Assembly (NCBI GenBank): GCA_910584785.1
Contig: CAJUDX010000015.1
Location: 1 to 58,828 of the forward strand
Direction of reading: 5' to 3'
Length of the DNA stretch: 58,828 nt
Origin: an uncultured Lachnospiraceae bacterium
Lineage (GTDB): Bacteria > Bacillota > Clostridia > Lachnospirales > Lachnospiraceae
Under the pieces are notes generated by a model. The model did not search any database. It was given only the letters and a program-made list of their open reading frames with translations, and had not been told where the DNA came from. Position numbers and translations under genes: made by a program. This document shows, one piece after another, positions 50,518 through 58,828 of this stretch (its first letter is position 1; every line of letters begins with the position of its first letter).

Positions 50518-51171
50518 ATGGGAACAAATTTAAAAAACAAAGCTTACGATATCATCAAACAGCGTATTATTCACTGTGAATATAAACCCAATACCTTTTT
50601 AAATGAAACCTCCTTAATTCAGGAAATCGATGCCAGCCGCACCCCTATCCGCGAAGCCCTGAATAAATTAGAGCAGGAGGGCTTCGTCCAAATCCTGGCT
50701 AAACGGGGCGTGATGGTCACTAATGTCACGATGACAGAAATTCATCAGACTTTTGAAGCACGGCTGCTTTTAGAACCCTACATTATCACACATTATATTC
50801 AAAGCATTGATTTAAACCGGCTGACACAGCTGTATACAGAAAACAAAGCCCTTATTGAAGCCAAGCCAAATCCCGACGGTTTTTGCCATCTTGACGACGT
50901 TCTTCACCGGGTAATCAGCTCTGCCTGCCCCAATAAATATATTCTGGAAACCTTGGAGCATATTTATAACCAAAATATGAGGATTCGTATTTTATCCGGC
51001 AGAAATATCTGGGAACGTCATGTCGAAGCAGCAAGAGAACATTTAGATTTGATGACGGCAATTATGAATTATGATATTGAAGAAGCCGTAAAGCATACGA
51101 TAAATCATCTGATAAAATCCAAGGAAGCGGCAATTCAATCGTTTATCAATGAGCAGATCCCGGTAAACTAA
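50518..51171 (+). CDS. GntR/FCD-family transcriptional regulator
   Basis: 217 aa. N-terminal winged helix (about 8-70, with DASRTPIREALNKLEQEGFV, the GntR signature) and C-terminal FCD domain with metal-ligand positions Asp in DDVLH, His in RHVEAAREH and His in HTINHL. FCD proteins bind organic-acid effectors. RBS AAAGGAGG precedes the ATG. It is divergent from the TRAP operon with an inverted repeat in between, so it is probably the local repressor, induced by the imported acid or an early metabolite (inference). Confidence 0.92.
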   Translation: MGTNLKNKAYDIIKQRIIHCEYKPNTFLNETSLIQEIDASRTPIREALNKLEQEGFVQILAKRGVMVTNVTMTEIHQTFEARLLLEPYIITHYIQSIDLNRLTQLYTENKALIEAKPNPDGFCHLDDVLHRVISSACPNKYILETLEHIYNQNMRIRILSGRNIWERHVEAAREHLDLMTAIMNYDIEEAVKHTINHLIKSKEAAIQSFINEQIPVN

Positions 51172-51261
51172 CCATTTTCCATGTACAATCCGCGTTCCTT
51201 ATGATACAATAGCATCAGGTCAATATGCTGTTCAAAAGAGAAAGGAAGGAGAAGAACTTAT

Positions 51262-52665
51262 ATGGAATTAACAACAATGCAGCAGCAGCGCCAGATTTTA
51301 TCCCAACAAATGATACAATCCGCCGGAATCCTCCAGATGACTGTCCAGGAACTTTACACCTACCTTCAGGAAGTGGCACTGGAAAATCCGGTAATGGAAA
51401 TCCATATGCCTTCTGCGTCAGGAGAAAACCCGGATTTTACCTCCTGTCTGCATCAACGCTCCATTGAAGAATACCGCGGCTTAAGCGCATCCGACGAAAG
51501 CAACCGCTACCTGTATCAGCAGCAGGAACAGGACGGAGAATATCCCATGGACTGGCGCTTCCGCAAAAATAACCAGCCGCTAAGCTTAGCAGATGCCCTG
51601 TGGGAACAGCTGGTTTCTATTCCATTCCGCCCAAAAGATGAAAAAACCTTAAAATATATGCTTGCCTCATTAGATTCCTGGGGATATTTACGAGAACCAC
51701 TTGAACAAATCGGTCAGAAATTTTCTCAGGAGCCGCAGAGAATGGAGCAGCTTTTATCGGTTCTTCAGGCCCTGGACCCTCCGGGCGTGGGTGCGAGGAC
51801 GATTTCCGAATGCCTGCTTCTCCAGCTAAAACGGCAGATGGACTGCCCTGCGCAATTGGAAGTGATTGTAACTGACTGCCTGGATTTACTGGCCAAGAAC
51901 CAAATTCCGACCATTGCAAAAAAAGTCGGGATTTCCGTCAAGGAAGCTTCCCGCCTCTGTCAAATCATCCGCAGCTTAAATCCCAAGCCCGGAGCAGCAT
52001 ATTCGAACGAAGATATCCCCCGCTATATTCAGCCGGATGTATTTATCCGTCAGAAAAACGGTGAGGTTTCCATTCAGCTCAATGAAGCGCTGGAACCTCA
52101 GATTTCCATTAACCAGTATTATCACCAGCTTTCAAAAACAACTGACGAGGAAGAGGTTCAGAAATACCTTTTGGACAAGCTGCATCAGCTTGAATGGATA
52201 AGGACATGCATTGCCCAGCGCAATGAAACCCTGTGCTCTACCGTTTCAGCCATCCTTAACCGACAGAAAGATTTTTTCCAGGATGGACCCGCAGCATTAA
52301 AACCTCTGCGGCTGTGTGATATTGCAGAGGAATTGGGCATCCACGAATCTACGGTAAGCCGGGCAGTACGGAATAAGTATTTACAGTGCAGCCAGGGCAT
52401 TTATCCGTTAAGCTACTTCTTCTCCACCAGCCTGACATCACAAAAAGCTGAGGAATCGGCAGAAGGAGAAAAAATTTCGGCAAAAGCTGCCAAGGCTGCA
52501 CTAAAGAAATTAATCGGGGAAGAAGATAAGAAAAAGCCCTTGAGCGACCGACAGTTAGCGGAAAAGCTGGAGGAGACAGGCATCAGCATTTCGCGGCGCA
52601 CCGTTGCCAAATACCGGGAAGAAATGGAAATTGGTGAGGCAAGCCGACGAAAAATTTATGAGTAA
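51262..52665 (+). CDS. rpoN: RNA polymerase sigma-54 factor
   Basis: 467 aa. Region I is Gln-rich (about 5-45, MQQQRQILSQQMIQSAGIL) as needed for activator response; core-binding domain follows; the helix-turn-helix is near 355-375 (HESTVSRAVRNKYLQ) and the RpoN box reads SRRTVAKYREE near the C-terminus. It directs transcription at -24/-12 promoters with enhancer-binding ATPases; none of those lie in this window. RBS AGGAAGGAG precedes the ATG. It converges with cca, and only 8 nt separates the two stop codons. Confidence 0.96.
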   Translation: MELTTMQQQRQILSQQMIQSAGILQMTVQELYTYLQEVALENPVMEIHMPSASGENPDFTSCLHQRSIEEYRGLSASDESNRYLYQQQEQDGEYPMDWRFRKNNQPLSLADALWEQLVSIPFRPKDEKTLKYMLASLDSWGYLREPLEQIGQKFSQEPQRMEQLLSVLQALDPPGVGARTISECLLLQLKRQMDCPAQLEVIVTDCLDLLAKNQIPTIAKKVGISVKEASRLCQIIRSLNPKPGAAYSNEDIPRYIQPDVFIRQKNGEVSIQLNEALEPQISINQYYHQLSKTTDEEEVQKYLLDKLHQLEWIRTCIAQRNETLCSTVSAILNRQKDFFQDGPAALKPLRLCDIAEELGIHESTVSRAVRNKYLQCSQGIYPLSYFFSTSLTSQKAEESAEGEKISAKAAKAALKKLIGEEDKKKPLSDRQLAEKLEETGISISRRTVAKYREEMEIGEASRRKIYE

Positions 52666-52673
52666 TGTGGGTT

Positions 52674-53912
52674 TTAATACCTATCCTTTACCAGCTTCAA
52701 TAACTGTTCCTTTTGGTTTTCTTCTGGATGGGACAATACATAATCCAACAACCCGGAGAGCGTTTCACCGATCTGCTTTCCGGGTTTCATCCCGTAAGCC
52801 AGCAGATCCTTTCCTGTCACTGCCAGATCCTTAAGACAGGTACAGTCCCCCGCTTCGCGGATTTCTGCCGCCATCTGTTTTAATGTTCCGGCTTTTGCAG
52901 GCTTTACTATTTTTTCTGTTATTTCTCCTGGCGCGAACACGGTCTGCCCTAACTCCATCGCTTCTCTCAGCACCAGCAAATCGTCAAACCATTCCGGCTC
53001 CATCTGGCTCATCACACGGCGCAGCTCTGCTTTGTCTGCGCGGATGGGAAAAAGAATCCAGGGATGCAGCGTCTGAATCCGGGAAATCGTTGCATTATCC
53101 ATTTTCAGATCCTTTAAGACCTGAACAGCCTTCTCCCTGCTGGTATCCTTTAAAAAAGCAGCCCAACGGATATGTTTTTTCGCGGGAAGGATAGAAGGTA
53201 TACAAACTTGGCTATGGTCAATTTCATGAAATGCCAGGGATACAAAGGGGCTTGCACCCATCGCATACACGTCGGTAATTTGCTCCGGGTGGGAGGAACA
53301 CAAAAGCTTGGTCAGTTCCACCTGAATCCTCTCTTTGCTCACCTTTTCCAGATTCGGGGCAATCTCCTCAATCGCTGTCCGAGTAGTTTCTTCAATTTCA
53401 AAGCCCAGCTGGGCAGAAAAGCGCATTGCCCGCAAAATCCGCAGCGCATCCTCACGAAAACGATCCAGAGGATTTCCCACACAGCGGATAATCCCCATCT
53501 GTAAATCTTTTACACCACCAAAAATATCTACGATTCCCGTCTCGTGGCTGTAAGCCATAGCATTAATCGTAAAATCCCGGCGGCACAAATCTTCTCTTAA
53601 ATCCGAAGTAAATTCGACTGATTTTGGATGACGCCCGTCCTCATATTCGCCATCCACGCGGTAGGTCGTGACCTCATAACCCACATGGTTTTTCATAACC
53701 GTCACGGTTCCATGCAAAATCCCGGTGTCAATCGTCCGGCGAAACAATTCCTTCACCTGATACGGGGAAGCCGAGGTTGTAATATCCCAATCCCCCGGTT
53801 CCCGTCCTAAAAGGCTGTCCCGAACGCAGCCCCCCACAGCATAGGCTTCATATCCATGACAGGTTAATGTTTCGATAATTTGCTCCACTGCCTGCGGGAC
53901 TGCAATTCTCAT
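52674..53912 (-). CDS. cca: CCA tRNA nucleotidyltransferase
   Basis: Adds or repairs the 3' CCA of tRNAs; 412 aa, bacterial class II type. Catalytic GGCVRDSLLGREPGDWDI, RRDFTINAMAY, and the RDALRILRAMRF neck motif are present. No HD domain was seen. Start at 53912 (MRIAVPQAVEQ): AGGAGG lies 8 nt upstream. An in-frame upstream extension would run into proS. It follows proS by 26 nt, and the partial tRNA-Pro at the right edge lacks an encoded CCA, so the enzyme is needed for it. Confidence 0.95.
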   Translation of the reverse strand: MRIAVPQAVEQIIETLTCHGYEAYAVGGCVRDSLLGREPGDWDITTSASPYQVKELFRRTIDTGILHGTVTVMKNHVGYEVTTYRVDGEYEDGRHPKSVEFTSDLREDLCRRDFTINAMAYSHETGIVDIFGGVKDLQMGIIRCVGNPLDRFREDALRILRAMRFSAQLGFEIEETTRTAIEEIAPNLEKVSKERIQVELTKLLCSSHPEQITDVYAMGASPFVSLAFHEIDHSQVCIPSILPAKKHIRWAAFLKDTSREKAVQVLKDLKMDNATISRIQTLHPWILFPIRADKAELRRVMSQMEPEWFDDLLVLREAMELGQTVFAPGEITEKIVKPAKAGTLKQMAAEIREAGDCTCLKDLAVTGKDLLAYGMKPGKQIGETLSGLLDYVLSHPEENQKEQLLKLVKDRY

Positions 53913-53938
53913 GACCTTTCCTCCTTGTGCGCCATCCT

Positions 53939-55372
53939 TTAATAAGCTTTTCCCCAATAAACCATCTTTTTCGCCGGCTTCCCGCAGCATACACAGGTTG
54001 AGGCAATGTTTTCCTGCTCAAACGGCATACAGCGTGAGGTTGCTCCGGCTTCTTCCTTAATCTTTTCTTCACAGGCCAAATCACCGCACCACATCGCCTT
54101 GACAAATCCCGGCTTTTCGTCCACGATCTTTACCAGACTTTCCCAGTCTTTGGCAATATAGGTGTGCGAATCCCGATGCGCCCTTGCCCGCTCCAGCATA
54201 TCTTTCTGAATAGATTCCAGCATCGCTCCAACCTCAGTCTCCAGATGATCCAGGGAAACAATGGTCTTTTCATGCGTGTCCCGGCGCACAAGCACTGCCT
54301 GATTATTTTCCATATCCTTTGGACCGATTTCCACCCGAAGCGGGATTCCACGCATCTCGCACTCGCTGAACTTCCAACCCGGACTCTTTTCGGAATCATC
54401 AACCTTAACCCGGAACGCAGACAATCTTTTCTGCAGCTCAAATGCCTTATCCAGCACGCCTTCCTTCTGCTGTTGAATCGGGATAATAATAACCTGAACC
54501 GGCGAAATCCTTGGCGGCAGCACCAGGCCGTTATCATCGCCGTGCACCATAATCAACGCACCGATAATCCGGGTGGAAAGTCCCCAGGAAGTCTGATGAA
54601 CATACTTTAAGGTATTATCCTTATCGGCAAACTGAATGTCAAACGCCCTCGCAAAACCGTCGCCAAAGTTATGGCTGGTGCCGGACTGCAGAGCCTTTCC
54701 ATCGTGCATCAGTGCCTCAATCGTATAGGTGGACTCTGCCCCTGCAAACTTTTCCTTATCCGTCTTCTGCCCCTTAATAACCGGAATAGCCAAAATTTCT
54801 TCACAGAAATCTGCATAGACATTTAACATCTGGATCGTTCTTTCCTGCGCTTCCTCAGCCGTTGCATGAGCAGTATGGCCTTCCTGCCATAAAAACTCAC
54901 GGGAACGAAGGAAGGGCCTTGTCGTCTTTTCCCAGCGGACAACCGAACACCACTGGTTATACACCCTTGGCAAATCGCGGTAGGAATGAATATCCCCCGC
55001 ATAAAAATCACAAAATAAGGTTTCCGAGGTCGGTCTTACACAAAGCCTCTCCTGTAAAGGCTCCAACCCACCATGTGTTACCCAGGCCACCTCCGGCGCA
55101 AATCCTTCAACGTGATCTTTTTCCTTCTGCAAAAGTCCCTCTGGGATAAACATCGGCATACATACATTCTGCACCCCAACTTCTTTAAAGCGGCGATCCA
55201 GTTCATGTTGAATATTTTCCCAAATCGCATACCCTGCCGGCTTAATTACCATACAGCCCTTTACGCTGGCATAGTCGCAAAGTTCCGCCTTCTTCACTAC
55301 GTCTGTATACCACTGGGCAAAATCCACGTCCATGGACGTAATCGCCTCCACCATCTTCTTTTCCTTTGCCAT
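53939..55372 (-). CDS. proS: Prolyl-tRNA synthetase (archaeal/eukaryal type, no editing insert)
   Basis: Charges tRNA-Pro; 477 aa, the short ProS type 3 form. N-terminal catalytic motifs (FIPEGLLQKEKDHVEGF, RPTSETLFC motif 2 region, LRSREFLWQEGHTAHA) are followed by an anticodon-binding domain and a C-terminal zinc-type domain with Cys-rich CGDLAC and CVCCGK. The bacterial editing insert is absent. Start at 55372: AGGAAG lies 8 nt upstream. Its leader carries a T-box, so expression rises when tRNA-Pro is uncharged. Operon with cca. Confidence 0.96.
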   Translation of the reverse strand: MAKEKKMVEAITSMDVDFAQWYTDVVKKAELCDYASVKGCMVIKPAGYAIWENIQHELDRRFKEVGVQNVCMPMFIPEGLLQKEKDHVEGFAPEVAWVTHGGLEPLQERLCVRPTSETLFCDFYAGDIHSYRDLPRVYNQWCSVVRWEKTTRPFLRSREFLWQEGHTAHATAEEAQERTIQMLNVYADFCEEILAIPVIKGQKTDKEKFAGAESTYTIEALMHDGKALQSGTSHNFGDGFARAFDIQFADKDNTLKYVHQTSWGLSTRIIGALIMVHGDDNGLVLPPRISPVQVIIIPIQQQKEGVLDKAFELQKRLSAFRVKVDDSEKSPGWKFSECEMRGIPLRVEIGPKDMENNQAVLVRRDTHEKTIVSLDHLETEVGAMLESIQKDMLERARAHRDSHTYIAKDWESLVKIVDEKPGFVKAMWCGDLACEEKIKEEAGATSRCMPFEQENIASTCVCCGKPAKKMVYWGKAY

Positions 55373-55461
55373 CTTCTCATCTTCCTTTCTTTTTCCCTTT
55401 GATTTCCTTATCCTGTACATCCCCGGAAGGTTTTTTACTTTATAAGGATCAATTTTCCATC

Positions 55462-55731
55462 AAAAAAAGCTGCCGCCCCCATACACACAAGGGACCGAAC
55501 AGCTTCGGCGGTACCACCCTATATTCAATTCTGTCCGAAATCGTTTCTTTACTCTTCCTTCCAGAATCACACTTCATTTCCCCGTTAACGCCGGAAATAC
55601 GCTGCGCTTACTCACGCAGGGCTCCAAGGCCGGTTCAGAATACAGGGACCGGAAAGCACTTTCAGCAGGTGGCCTTCTCTCTGTACGGTTTCTATCCCTA
55701 CTCATCCTCTTCAACGCCAGTTTATGATGTA
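55462..55731 (-). promoter_or_regulatory. T-box riboswitch controlling proS
   Basis: The T-box core GGGTGGTACCGCC (55507-55519) and the intrinsic terminator 55468-55504 with T7 (55462-55468) lie just before proS. Upstream, ATTCTG/CAGAAT form stem III, and AAGGCC/GGCCTT the distal stem I, with GATGAGTAG and AGAGAG motifs. The specifier codon was not resolved with confidence, but the gene is proS, so proline is expected. Uncharged tRNA-Pro would stabilise the antiterminator. Confidence 0.92.
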
Positions 55732-55737
55732 TAAGAA

Positions 55738-55766
55738 ATTGTACGCTAAATTCATCCGTTTGTCAA
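55738..55766 (-). promoter_or_regulatory. proS promoter
   Basis: TTGACA (55761-55766), 17 bp, TACAAT (55738-55743) on the minus strand, directly upstream of the T-box leader. Confidence 0.8.
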
Positions 55767-55785
55767 TTCCTCTTTTGCTTTTCTG

Positions 55786-56298
55786 TTAATTCCAGTAAAA
55801 CCGCCCTTCATCTTCAGGATTCACCCGAACCTCCATGCTTTTAACATAATCTATCTGATAATCGTGCAGCTCTTTCTTTCGCAGTCCTTCTAAAAAATCA
55901 TCCTTAACCCTCATAAAATTTTCAAATTCTCCGCCGCAGTCCAGATAAAACTGCAGCCAAACATTATCCTCATCCTCATAATCCCTAAATTCAACAGAGC
56001 ATATCTGCGTATTATAGGTGATATAAATTTCTGCCTGTCCCTTTAAAATATTCTCATGACTTTCCAGTTTACAGAAACTCCCTCCGTAAAAACGCTCTAT
56101 CCCTATCTTTTTATCTATTTCCTCCGGCATATGATAGATAAATTTCTCTGTTTTAAATGCCTCCTGGGGTGTTTCCACCGGCTGGTAGGAAAACCCTGAA
56201 AACTCTGCAAATGCAATACCGCTTCCCAGTCCTCCCATCAGCACACCAACACAAAAAACCCCTGCCGCAACCATACGAATTAACTTTTTCTTTATCAT
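55786..56298 (-). CDS. Secreted or membrane-anchored protein of a PadR/DUF1700 operon
   Basis: 170 aa. From Met at 56298 a short basic start and hydrophobic core (about 7-30, GVFCVGVLMGGLGSGIAFA) form a signal peptide with a plausible AFA cleavage site. The mature part is rich in acidic and aromatic residues with no recognised domain. Start choice: AAGGA is 7 nt upstream; an earlier in-frame ATG also has a reasonable RBS but would put a hydrophilic tail before the signal. Follows the DUF1700 gene and is probably cotranscribed. Function unknown. Confidence 0.75.
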   Translation of the reverse strand: MIKKKLIRMVAAGVFCVGVLMGGLGSGIAFAEFSGFSYQPVETPQEAFKTEKFIYHMPEEIDKKIGIERFYGGSFCKLESHENILKGQAEIYITYNTQICSVEFRDYEDEDNVWLQFYLDCGGEFENFMRVKDDFLEGLRKKELHDYQIDYVKSMEVRVNPEDEGRFYWN

Positions 56299-56353
56299 GA
56301 TGTTTTCCTTTTGGTTTCCCATTTCCTTCCCTTTATCCATTTTACATTATCCT

Positions 56354-57205
56354 TCACTCTGCCCTTATCACCTCATAGTTTTCTTTTTCATGCATCAGCA
56401 CACTCTTTTTATTCCGGTAAAATGTACTGCCAAAAACAGCCAAGGAAATAAAGCAAAGCACTGCCCCCAAACATCCAAGAACCACACCGCCAAGGGGATA
56501 TCCCTGCTGCCACAAGATAAACAACATACCGAACAAATACAAAAATATCAATCCTAAAAGGGCAAAAAATACCGTCGCACATACTACCCCGCTGTTCCAG
56601 ATTATTCGTCCAATCCAGGCTGCCGTAGTTAAAATCCCATAGCAAAGACCTTTAATTCCTCCTGCAAGCATTGAAAGTATCATCCCTTTTCTCTCCTGTT
56701 TTTTCTCTGTTTTTTCTATTGGGTTTTCGTTATTTCTGCCAGCTGCCACCACTTTGCTCCTAATACTCCATTCCCCATTTTTCCTTTTCTTCTGCCCGTC
56801 ATTCATGGCTTTTCTCAGCACCCGAAACGGTTTTCCCATAAAAAAACACAGTGTTATTACGCCCTGCCGGAGCCCTTTCCCTATCTTTATTAATTGCAAT
56901 TTTATCAAACTGCATGCCAAAGTAAGTAACTTTAAGGACAATAAGGCATATTTTTTTAAGCCCTTTTTATCTGTATTCTTCTTCACATTATCTTTACTAT
57001 CCAGCTTTACATGATAAGCTTCCAATATCTCCCCCGCCAGTTCCCGCACAGAACCAAAGTCCCGTATCGCCTCATCTTCACTCAGCCCTTTTTCTATCTT
57101 CATCTCAATATGCTGCTCATACTCCTGAAGAATATCATCCTGTTCTTCGTCCTCAAGCACATGCAAATACTGCTTTAATTCTTCAAGAAATTCCTGTTTT
57201 TTCAT
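56354..57205 (-). CDS. DUF1700 (HAAS-type) membrane protein
   Basis: 283 aa. N-terminal helical DUF1700 signature: MKKQEFLEELKQYL followed by EQDDILQEYEQHIEMKI and SEDEAIRDFGSVRELAGEIL. Then a long hydrophobic middle and a C-terminal membrane region with about four segments (from SMLAGGIKGLCYG to VFGSTFY). DUF1700 proteins are usually partners of PadR-like regulators in sensing or envelope stress; exact role unknown. Start at 57205: AAGGA is about 10 nt upstream. It follows padR and precedes the secreted protein gene. Confidence 0.88.
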   Translation of the reverse strand: MKKQEFLEELKQYLHVLEDEEQDDILQEYEQHIEMKIEKGLSEDEAIRDFGSVRELAGEILEAYHVKLDSKDNVKKNTDKKGLKKYALLSLKLLTLACSLIKLQLIKIGKGLRQGVITLCFFMGKPFRVLRKAMNDGQKKRKNGEWSIRSKVVAAGRNNENPIEKTEKKQERKGMILSMLAGGIKGLCYGILTTAAWIGRIIWNSGVVCATVFFALLGLIFLYLFGMLFILWQQGYPLGGVVLGCLGAVLCFISLAVFGSTFYRNKKSVLMHEKENYEVIRAE

Positions 57206-57268
57206 TTTTCGCCATTCCTTTCCAAGGCACAAATATTATCAAAGTTATGAAAATTTTATCCGGCATTT

Positions 57269-57610
57269 TCACCTTTCTTTCCCTGGCAATCCCTCTCCTG
57301 TTGCTGTCTCTAAAAATTTGCAGACCCTCTTTTGAAGTTCATCCCATTCTTTTTCCAGAGAATCCCTGTACAAAACACCTGCCGCCGTCAGATGATAATA
57401 CTTCCTGGGAGGACCTTCGGTCGATTCTCTGAGATAGGTTTCAAAATAATGTTCATTCGTCAGGCGTTTTAATAAAGGATAAATTGTCCCCTCATTCACA
57501 TCGATCACCTTTGACACCTCTTCTACTAACTCATAACCATACATGTCCCTCTTCCGCACGGATTCTAAGACAATCAATTCCAATACGCCTTTCTTTAACT
57601 GTGCATTCAT
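57269..57610 (-). CDS. PadR-family transcriptional regulator
   Basis: 113 aa, winged-helix protein typical of the small PadR subfamily-2. Core: LKKGVLELIVLESV, YGYELVEEVSK, EGTIYPLLKRL and GPPRKYYHLTAAG, the standard PadR strand-turn-strand wing. First gene of the operon with DUF1700 and a secreted protein; likely autoregulates. Start at 57610: GGAGGG 7 nt upstream. The upstream in-frame TTG/ATG codons lie in the promoter. Confidence 0.95.
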   Translation of the reverse strand: MNAQLKKGVLELIVLESVRKRDMYGYELVEEVSKVIDVNEGTIYPLLKRLTNEHYFETYLRESTEGPPRKYYHLTAAGVLYRDSLEKEWDELQKRVCKFLETATGEGLPGKER

Positions 57611-57629
57611 CCTTCCCTCCTTGTGTATT

Positions 57630-57658
57630 ATATTATACCTACTACTATGCATTGTCAA
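57630..57658 (-). promoter_or_regulatory. padR operon promoter
   Basis: TTGACA (57653-57658) with TAATAT (57630-57635) at 17 bp, or TATAAT (57632-57637) at 15 bp, minus strand. A direct autoregulatory operator was not identified. Confidence 0.6.
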
Positions 57659-57664
57659 GTACTA

Positions 57665-58007
57665 ATAAAATAAAACAGCAATACACAAAAAATAAGCAAC
57701 CAAAAGAACCGCTTTGGTTTCAACATTGGAAACTTGGAGTTTGATTTCAAATGGGATTCTCTAATGCTTTTGGTTACGAGCTTAACAATATGTAAAATTG
57801 CAACTATCATTAATACACAAGGATACAGACACAGTCAAAAGGATTTCCATCTGGAACGGCAACCGCAGCATGGCGGATACCTGCGCCACCATCACCGAGA
57901 ATATGAATCAGATATTAGCAGAGGAATAAACAATATCAAGGAATAAAACAAAAAAATCTCCTTATACTAGATCATGGTACAATTCTTTGATGAACTAACC
58001 AAAATCT
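57665..58007. other. Intergenic region, possible gene remnant at 57786-57929
   Basis: No gene with an acceptable start and RBS. One 47-codon stop-to-stop plus-strand frame (57786-57929) has balanced codons and ends MNQILAEE, but there is no ATG near its 5' end. It could be the 3' remnant of a deleted gene. A possible -10 for the downstream rubrerythrin is TACAAT (57978-57983); its -35 is not recognisable. Confidence 0.4.
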
Positions 58008-58031
58008 ATGAATAAGGAGATTTCTCATTTT

Positions 58032-58628
58032 ATGGCTGTTGATTTTAAAACCAGTGAAACCAAAGACAATCTGATGCGTTCCTTCGCCGGGGAGAGCCAG
58101 GCAAGAAACCGCTACACATTTGCCGCACAGGAGGCAGCAAAGCAGAAACTACATGTGATTGAAGCAGTATTTACCTTTACTGCCAACCAGGAAAAAGAAC
58201 ATGCCCAGATTTTTTATAACCATTTAAAGGAAATGGCGGGGGAAACCATCCATATCGACGGGGGCTATCCGGTGGATATTACAGAAAGCATCACAGAATT
58301 ACTGCGCAAGGCTCAGCACAATGAGTACGAGGAGCACGATCCGGTCTACAAAACCTTCGGTGATAAGGCTATGGAAGAAGGTTTCCCCAAAATTGCCAAC
58401 TCGTTTTATCAGATTGCCAATATCGAAAAAATGCACGGCGATCGCTTCGGCGCCCTCGCCAAACTTTTAGGGGAAAATAAACTCTTTATTTCCGATGTAA
58501 AAACAGGTTGGTTCTGCTTAAACTGCGGTCACACCTTCGAGGGAACCGCCGCACCAGAAAAATGCCCGGTATGCGACCACGACAAGGGATATTTTATTCG
58601 GCTGTCACTGGCACCATATTCCTCTTAA
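58032..58628 (+). CDS. Rubrerythrin (classical domain order)
   Basis: 198 aa, peroxide-reducing di-iron protein. The ferritin-like domain comes first (FAGESQARNRY, ANQEKEHAQIFY, EEGFPKIANSFYQIANIEKMHGDRF), the rubredoxin domain last (WFCLNCG and CPVC). Partners with rubredoxin/NADH oxidoreductases to reduce hydrogen peroxide. Start at 58032 (MAVDFKTSETK): AAGGAG at 58014-58019 lies 12 nt upstream; the ATG eight codons earlier has no RBS. No PerR-like palindrome was seen in front, unlike the reverse rubrerythrin at 1630. Confidence 0.94.
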   Translation: MAVDFKTSETKDNLMRSFAGESQARNRYTFAAQEAAKQKLHVIEAVFTFTANQEKEHAQIFYNHLKEMAGETIHIDGGYPVDITESITELLRKAQHNEYEEHDPVYKTFGDKAMEEGFPKIANSFYQIANIEKMHGDRFGALAKLLGENKLFISDVKTGWFCLNCGHTFEGTAAPEKCPVCDHDKGYFIRLSLAPYSS

Positions 58629-58704
58629 TCTGCGCAAATCATCTGCATACCCCATTTATTACACAAACGATAACTCCGAATGCAACACATCTCATGGCAC
58701 AAAA

Positions 58705-58734
58705 CAAAAAAGCCTTCGGCCTTCCGAAAGCTTT
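58705..58734 (-). terminator. Terminator of the tRNA-Pro transcript
   Basis: Minus-strand RNA: AAAGCTTTCGG pairs with CCGAAGGCTTT (one G-U) with a 4-nt loop, followed by TTTTTTGTTTTG. It lies about 45 nt past the tRNA 3' end. Confidence 0.8.
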
Positions 58735-58778
58735 AGTCACTGTCACAAAAAACAAAAACACAAATGATTCATAAAACA

Positions 58779-58828
58779 TCGGGGTGACAGGATTCGAACC
58801 TGCGACCTCCTGGTCCCAAACCAGGCGC
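58779..58828 (-). tRNA. tRNA-Pro (anticodon TGG), 3' part only
   Basis: Minus strand, cut off by the window edge. Anticodon arm CCTGG-TTTGGGA-CCAGG puts TGG at positions 34-36 (proline, codon CCA). T-arm GCAGG-TTCGAAT-CCTGT and acceptor CACCCCG plus discriminator A follow. CCA is not encoded. The D-arm and 5' acceptor lie beyond 58828. Confidence 0.95.

Noticed and set aside
57734..57946. 70-aa plus-strand frame upstream of rubrerythrin
   Set aside because: No RBS and no similarity recognised; a competing frame in the same stretch looks more coding-like, and neither is supported as a gene.

Overview
The window looks like chromosome of a spore-forming, strictly anaerobic Firmicute, most likely a Lachnospiraceae (Clostridium cluster XIVa) member. 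This is an inference from gene content. Dipicolinate synthase (dpaA/dpaB) and a CotS-type coat protein indicate sporulation. A PerR-type regulator and two rubrerythrins indicate an anaerobe's peroxide defence. A dnaD-dnaC helicase-loading pair, an archaeal-type ProRS behind a T-box, and SAM, preQ1 and T-box leaders are all usual in Clostridia. No phage, transposase or CRISPR array was seen.

Layout. 1-206: a tandem pair of structured 108-nt repeats. 260-2178 (+): PHP phosphatase, PerR-like regulator and reverse rubrerythrin; the last two each have a strong promoter and a related palindromic operator. 2246-6340 (-): a cassette of leucine-rich-repeat protein, VWA protein and MoxR-type AAA ATPase. 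6496-10035: divergent Ca-type P-ATPase (-) and luxS (+). 10225-14701 (-): xth, an ABC-F ATPase and a glycogen-debranching homologue that has lost its catalytic residues. 14884-17882 (-): metK behind a SAM-I riboswitch, then murA. 18063-25692 (-): murC, a 386-nt gap packed with DnaA boxes, dnaD, dnaC, a long-form PRPP synthetase and an unrecognised membrane-anchored protein.

25902-32371 (-): NCS2 purine permease, queT behind a preQ1-I riboswitch, then a tight run dapA, phosphodiesterase, MATE, azlC, azlD. 32523-34033 (+): dpaA-dpaB, divergent from dapA, which makes their substrate. 34026-44420 (-): shikimate-kinase-like protein, flavin reductase and CBS/DRTGG pyrophosphatase; a sugar nucleotidyltransferase and a polysaccharide deacetylase; a NUDIX/tagaturonate reductase pair under LacI-type operators; phosphoglucomutase; cotS. 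44630-51171: a TRAP transporter, enolase-superfamily dehydratase and CoA-acylating aldehyde dehydrogenase operon (-), divergent from a GntR/FCD regulator (+), which together look like an uptake and catabolism module for an acidic substrate. 51262-58828: rpoN (+), T-box-proS-cca (-), a padR-DUF1700-secreted protein operon (-), a second rubrerythrin (+) and a 3' partial tRNA-Pro (-).

Most notable observations: (1) a 56-nt leader element, in register with the start codon, before metK, before the pyrophosphatase gene, and before a 19-codon ORF upstream of luxS; (2) the LRR/VWA/MoxR cassette; (3) five perfect DnaA boxes, four of them in abutting pairs, upstream of dnaD-dnaC; (4) the GH13 pseudoenzyme; (5) the tandem structured repeats at the left edge.
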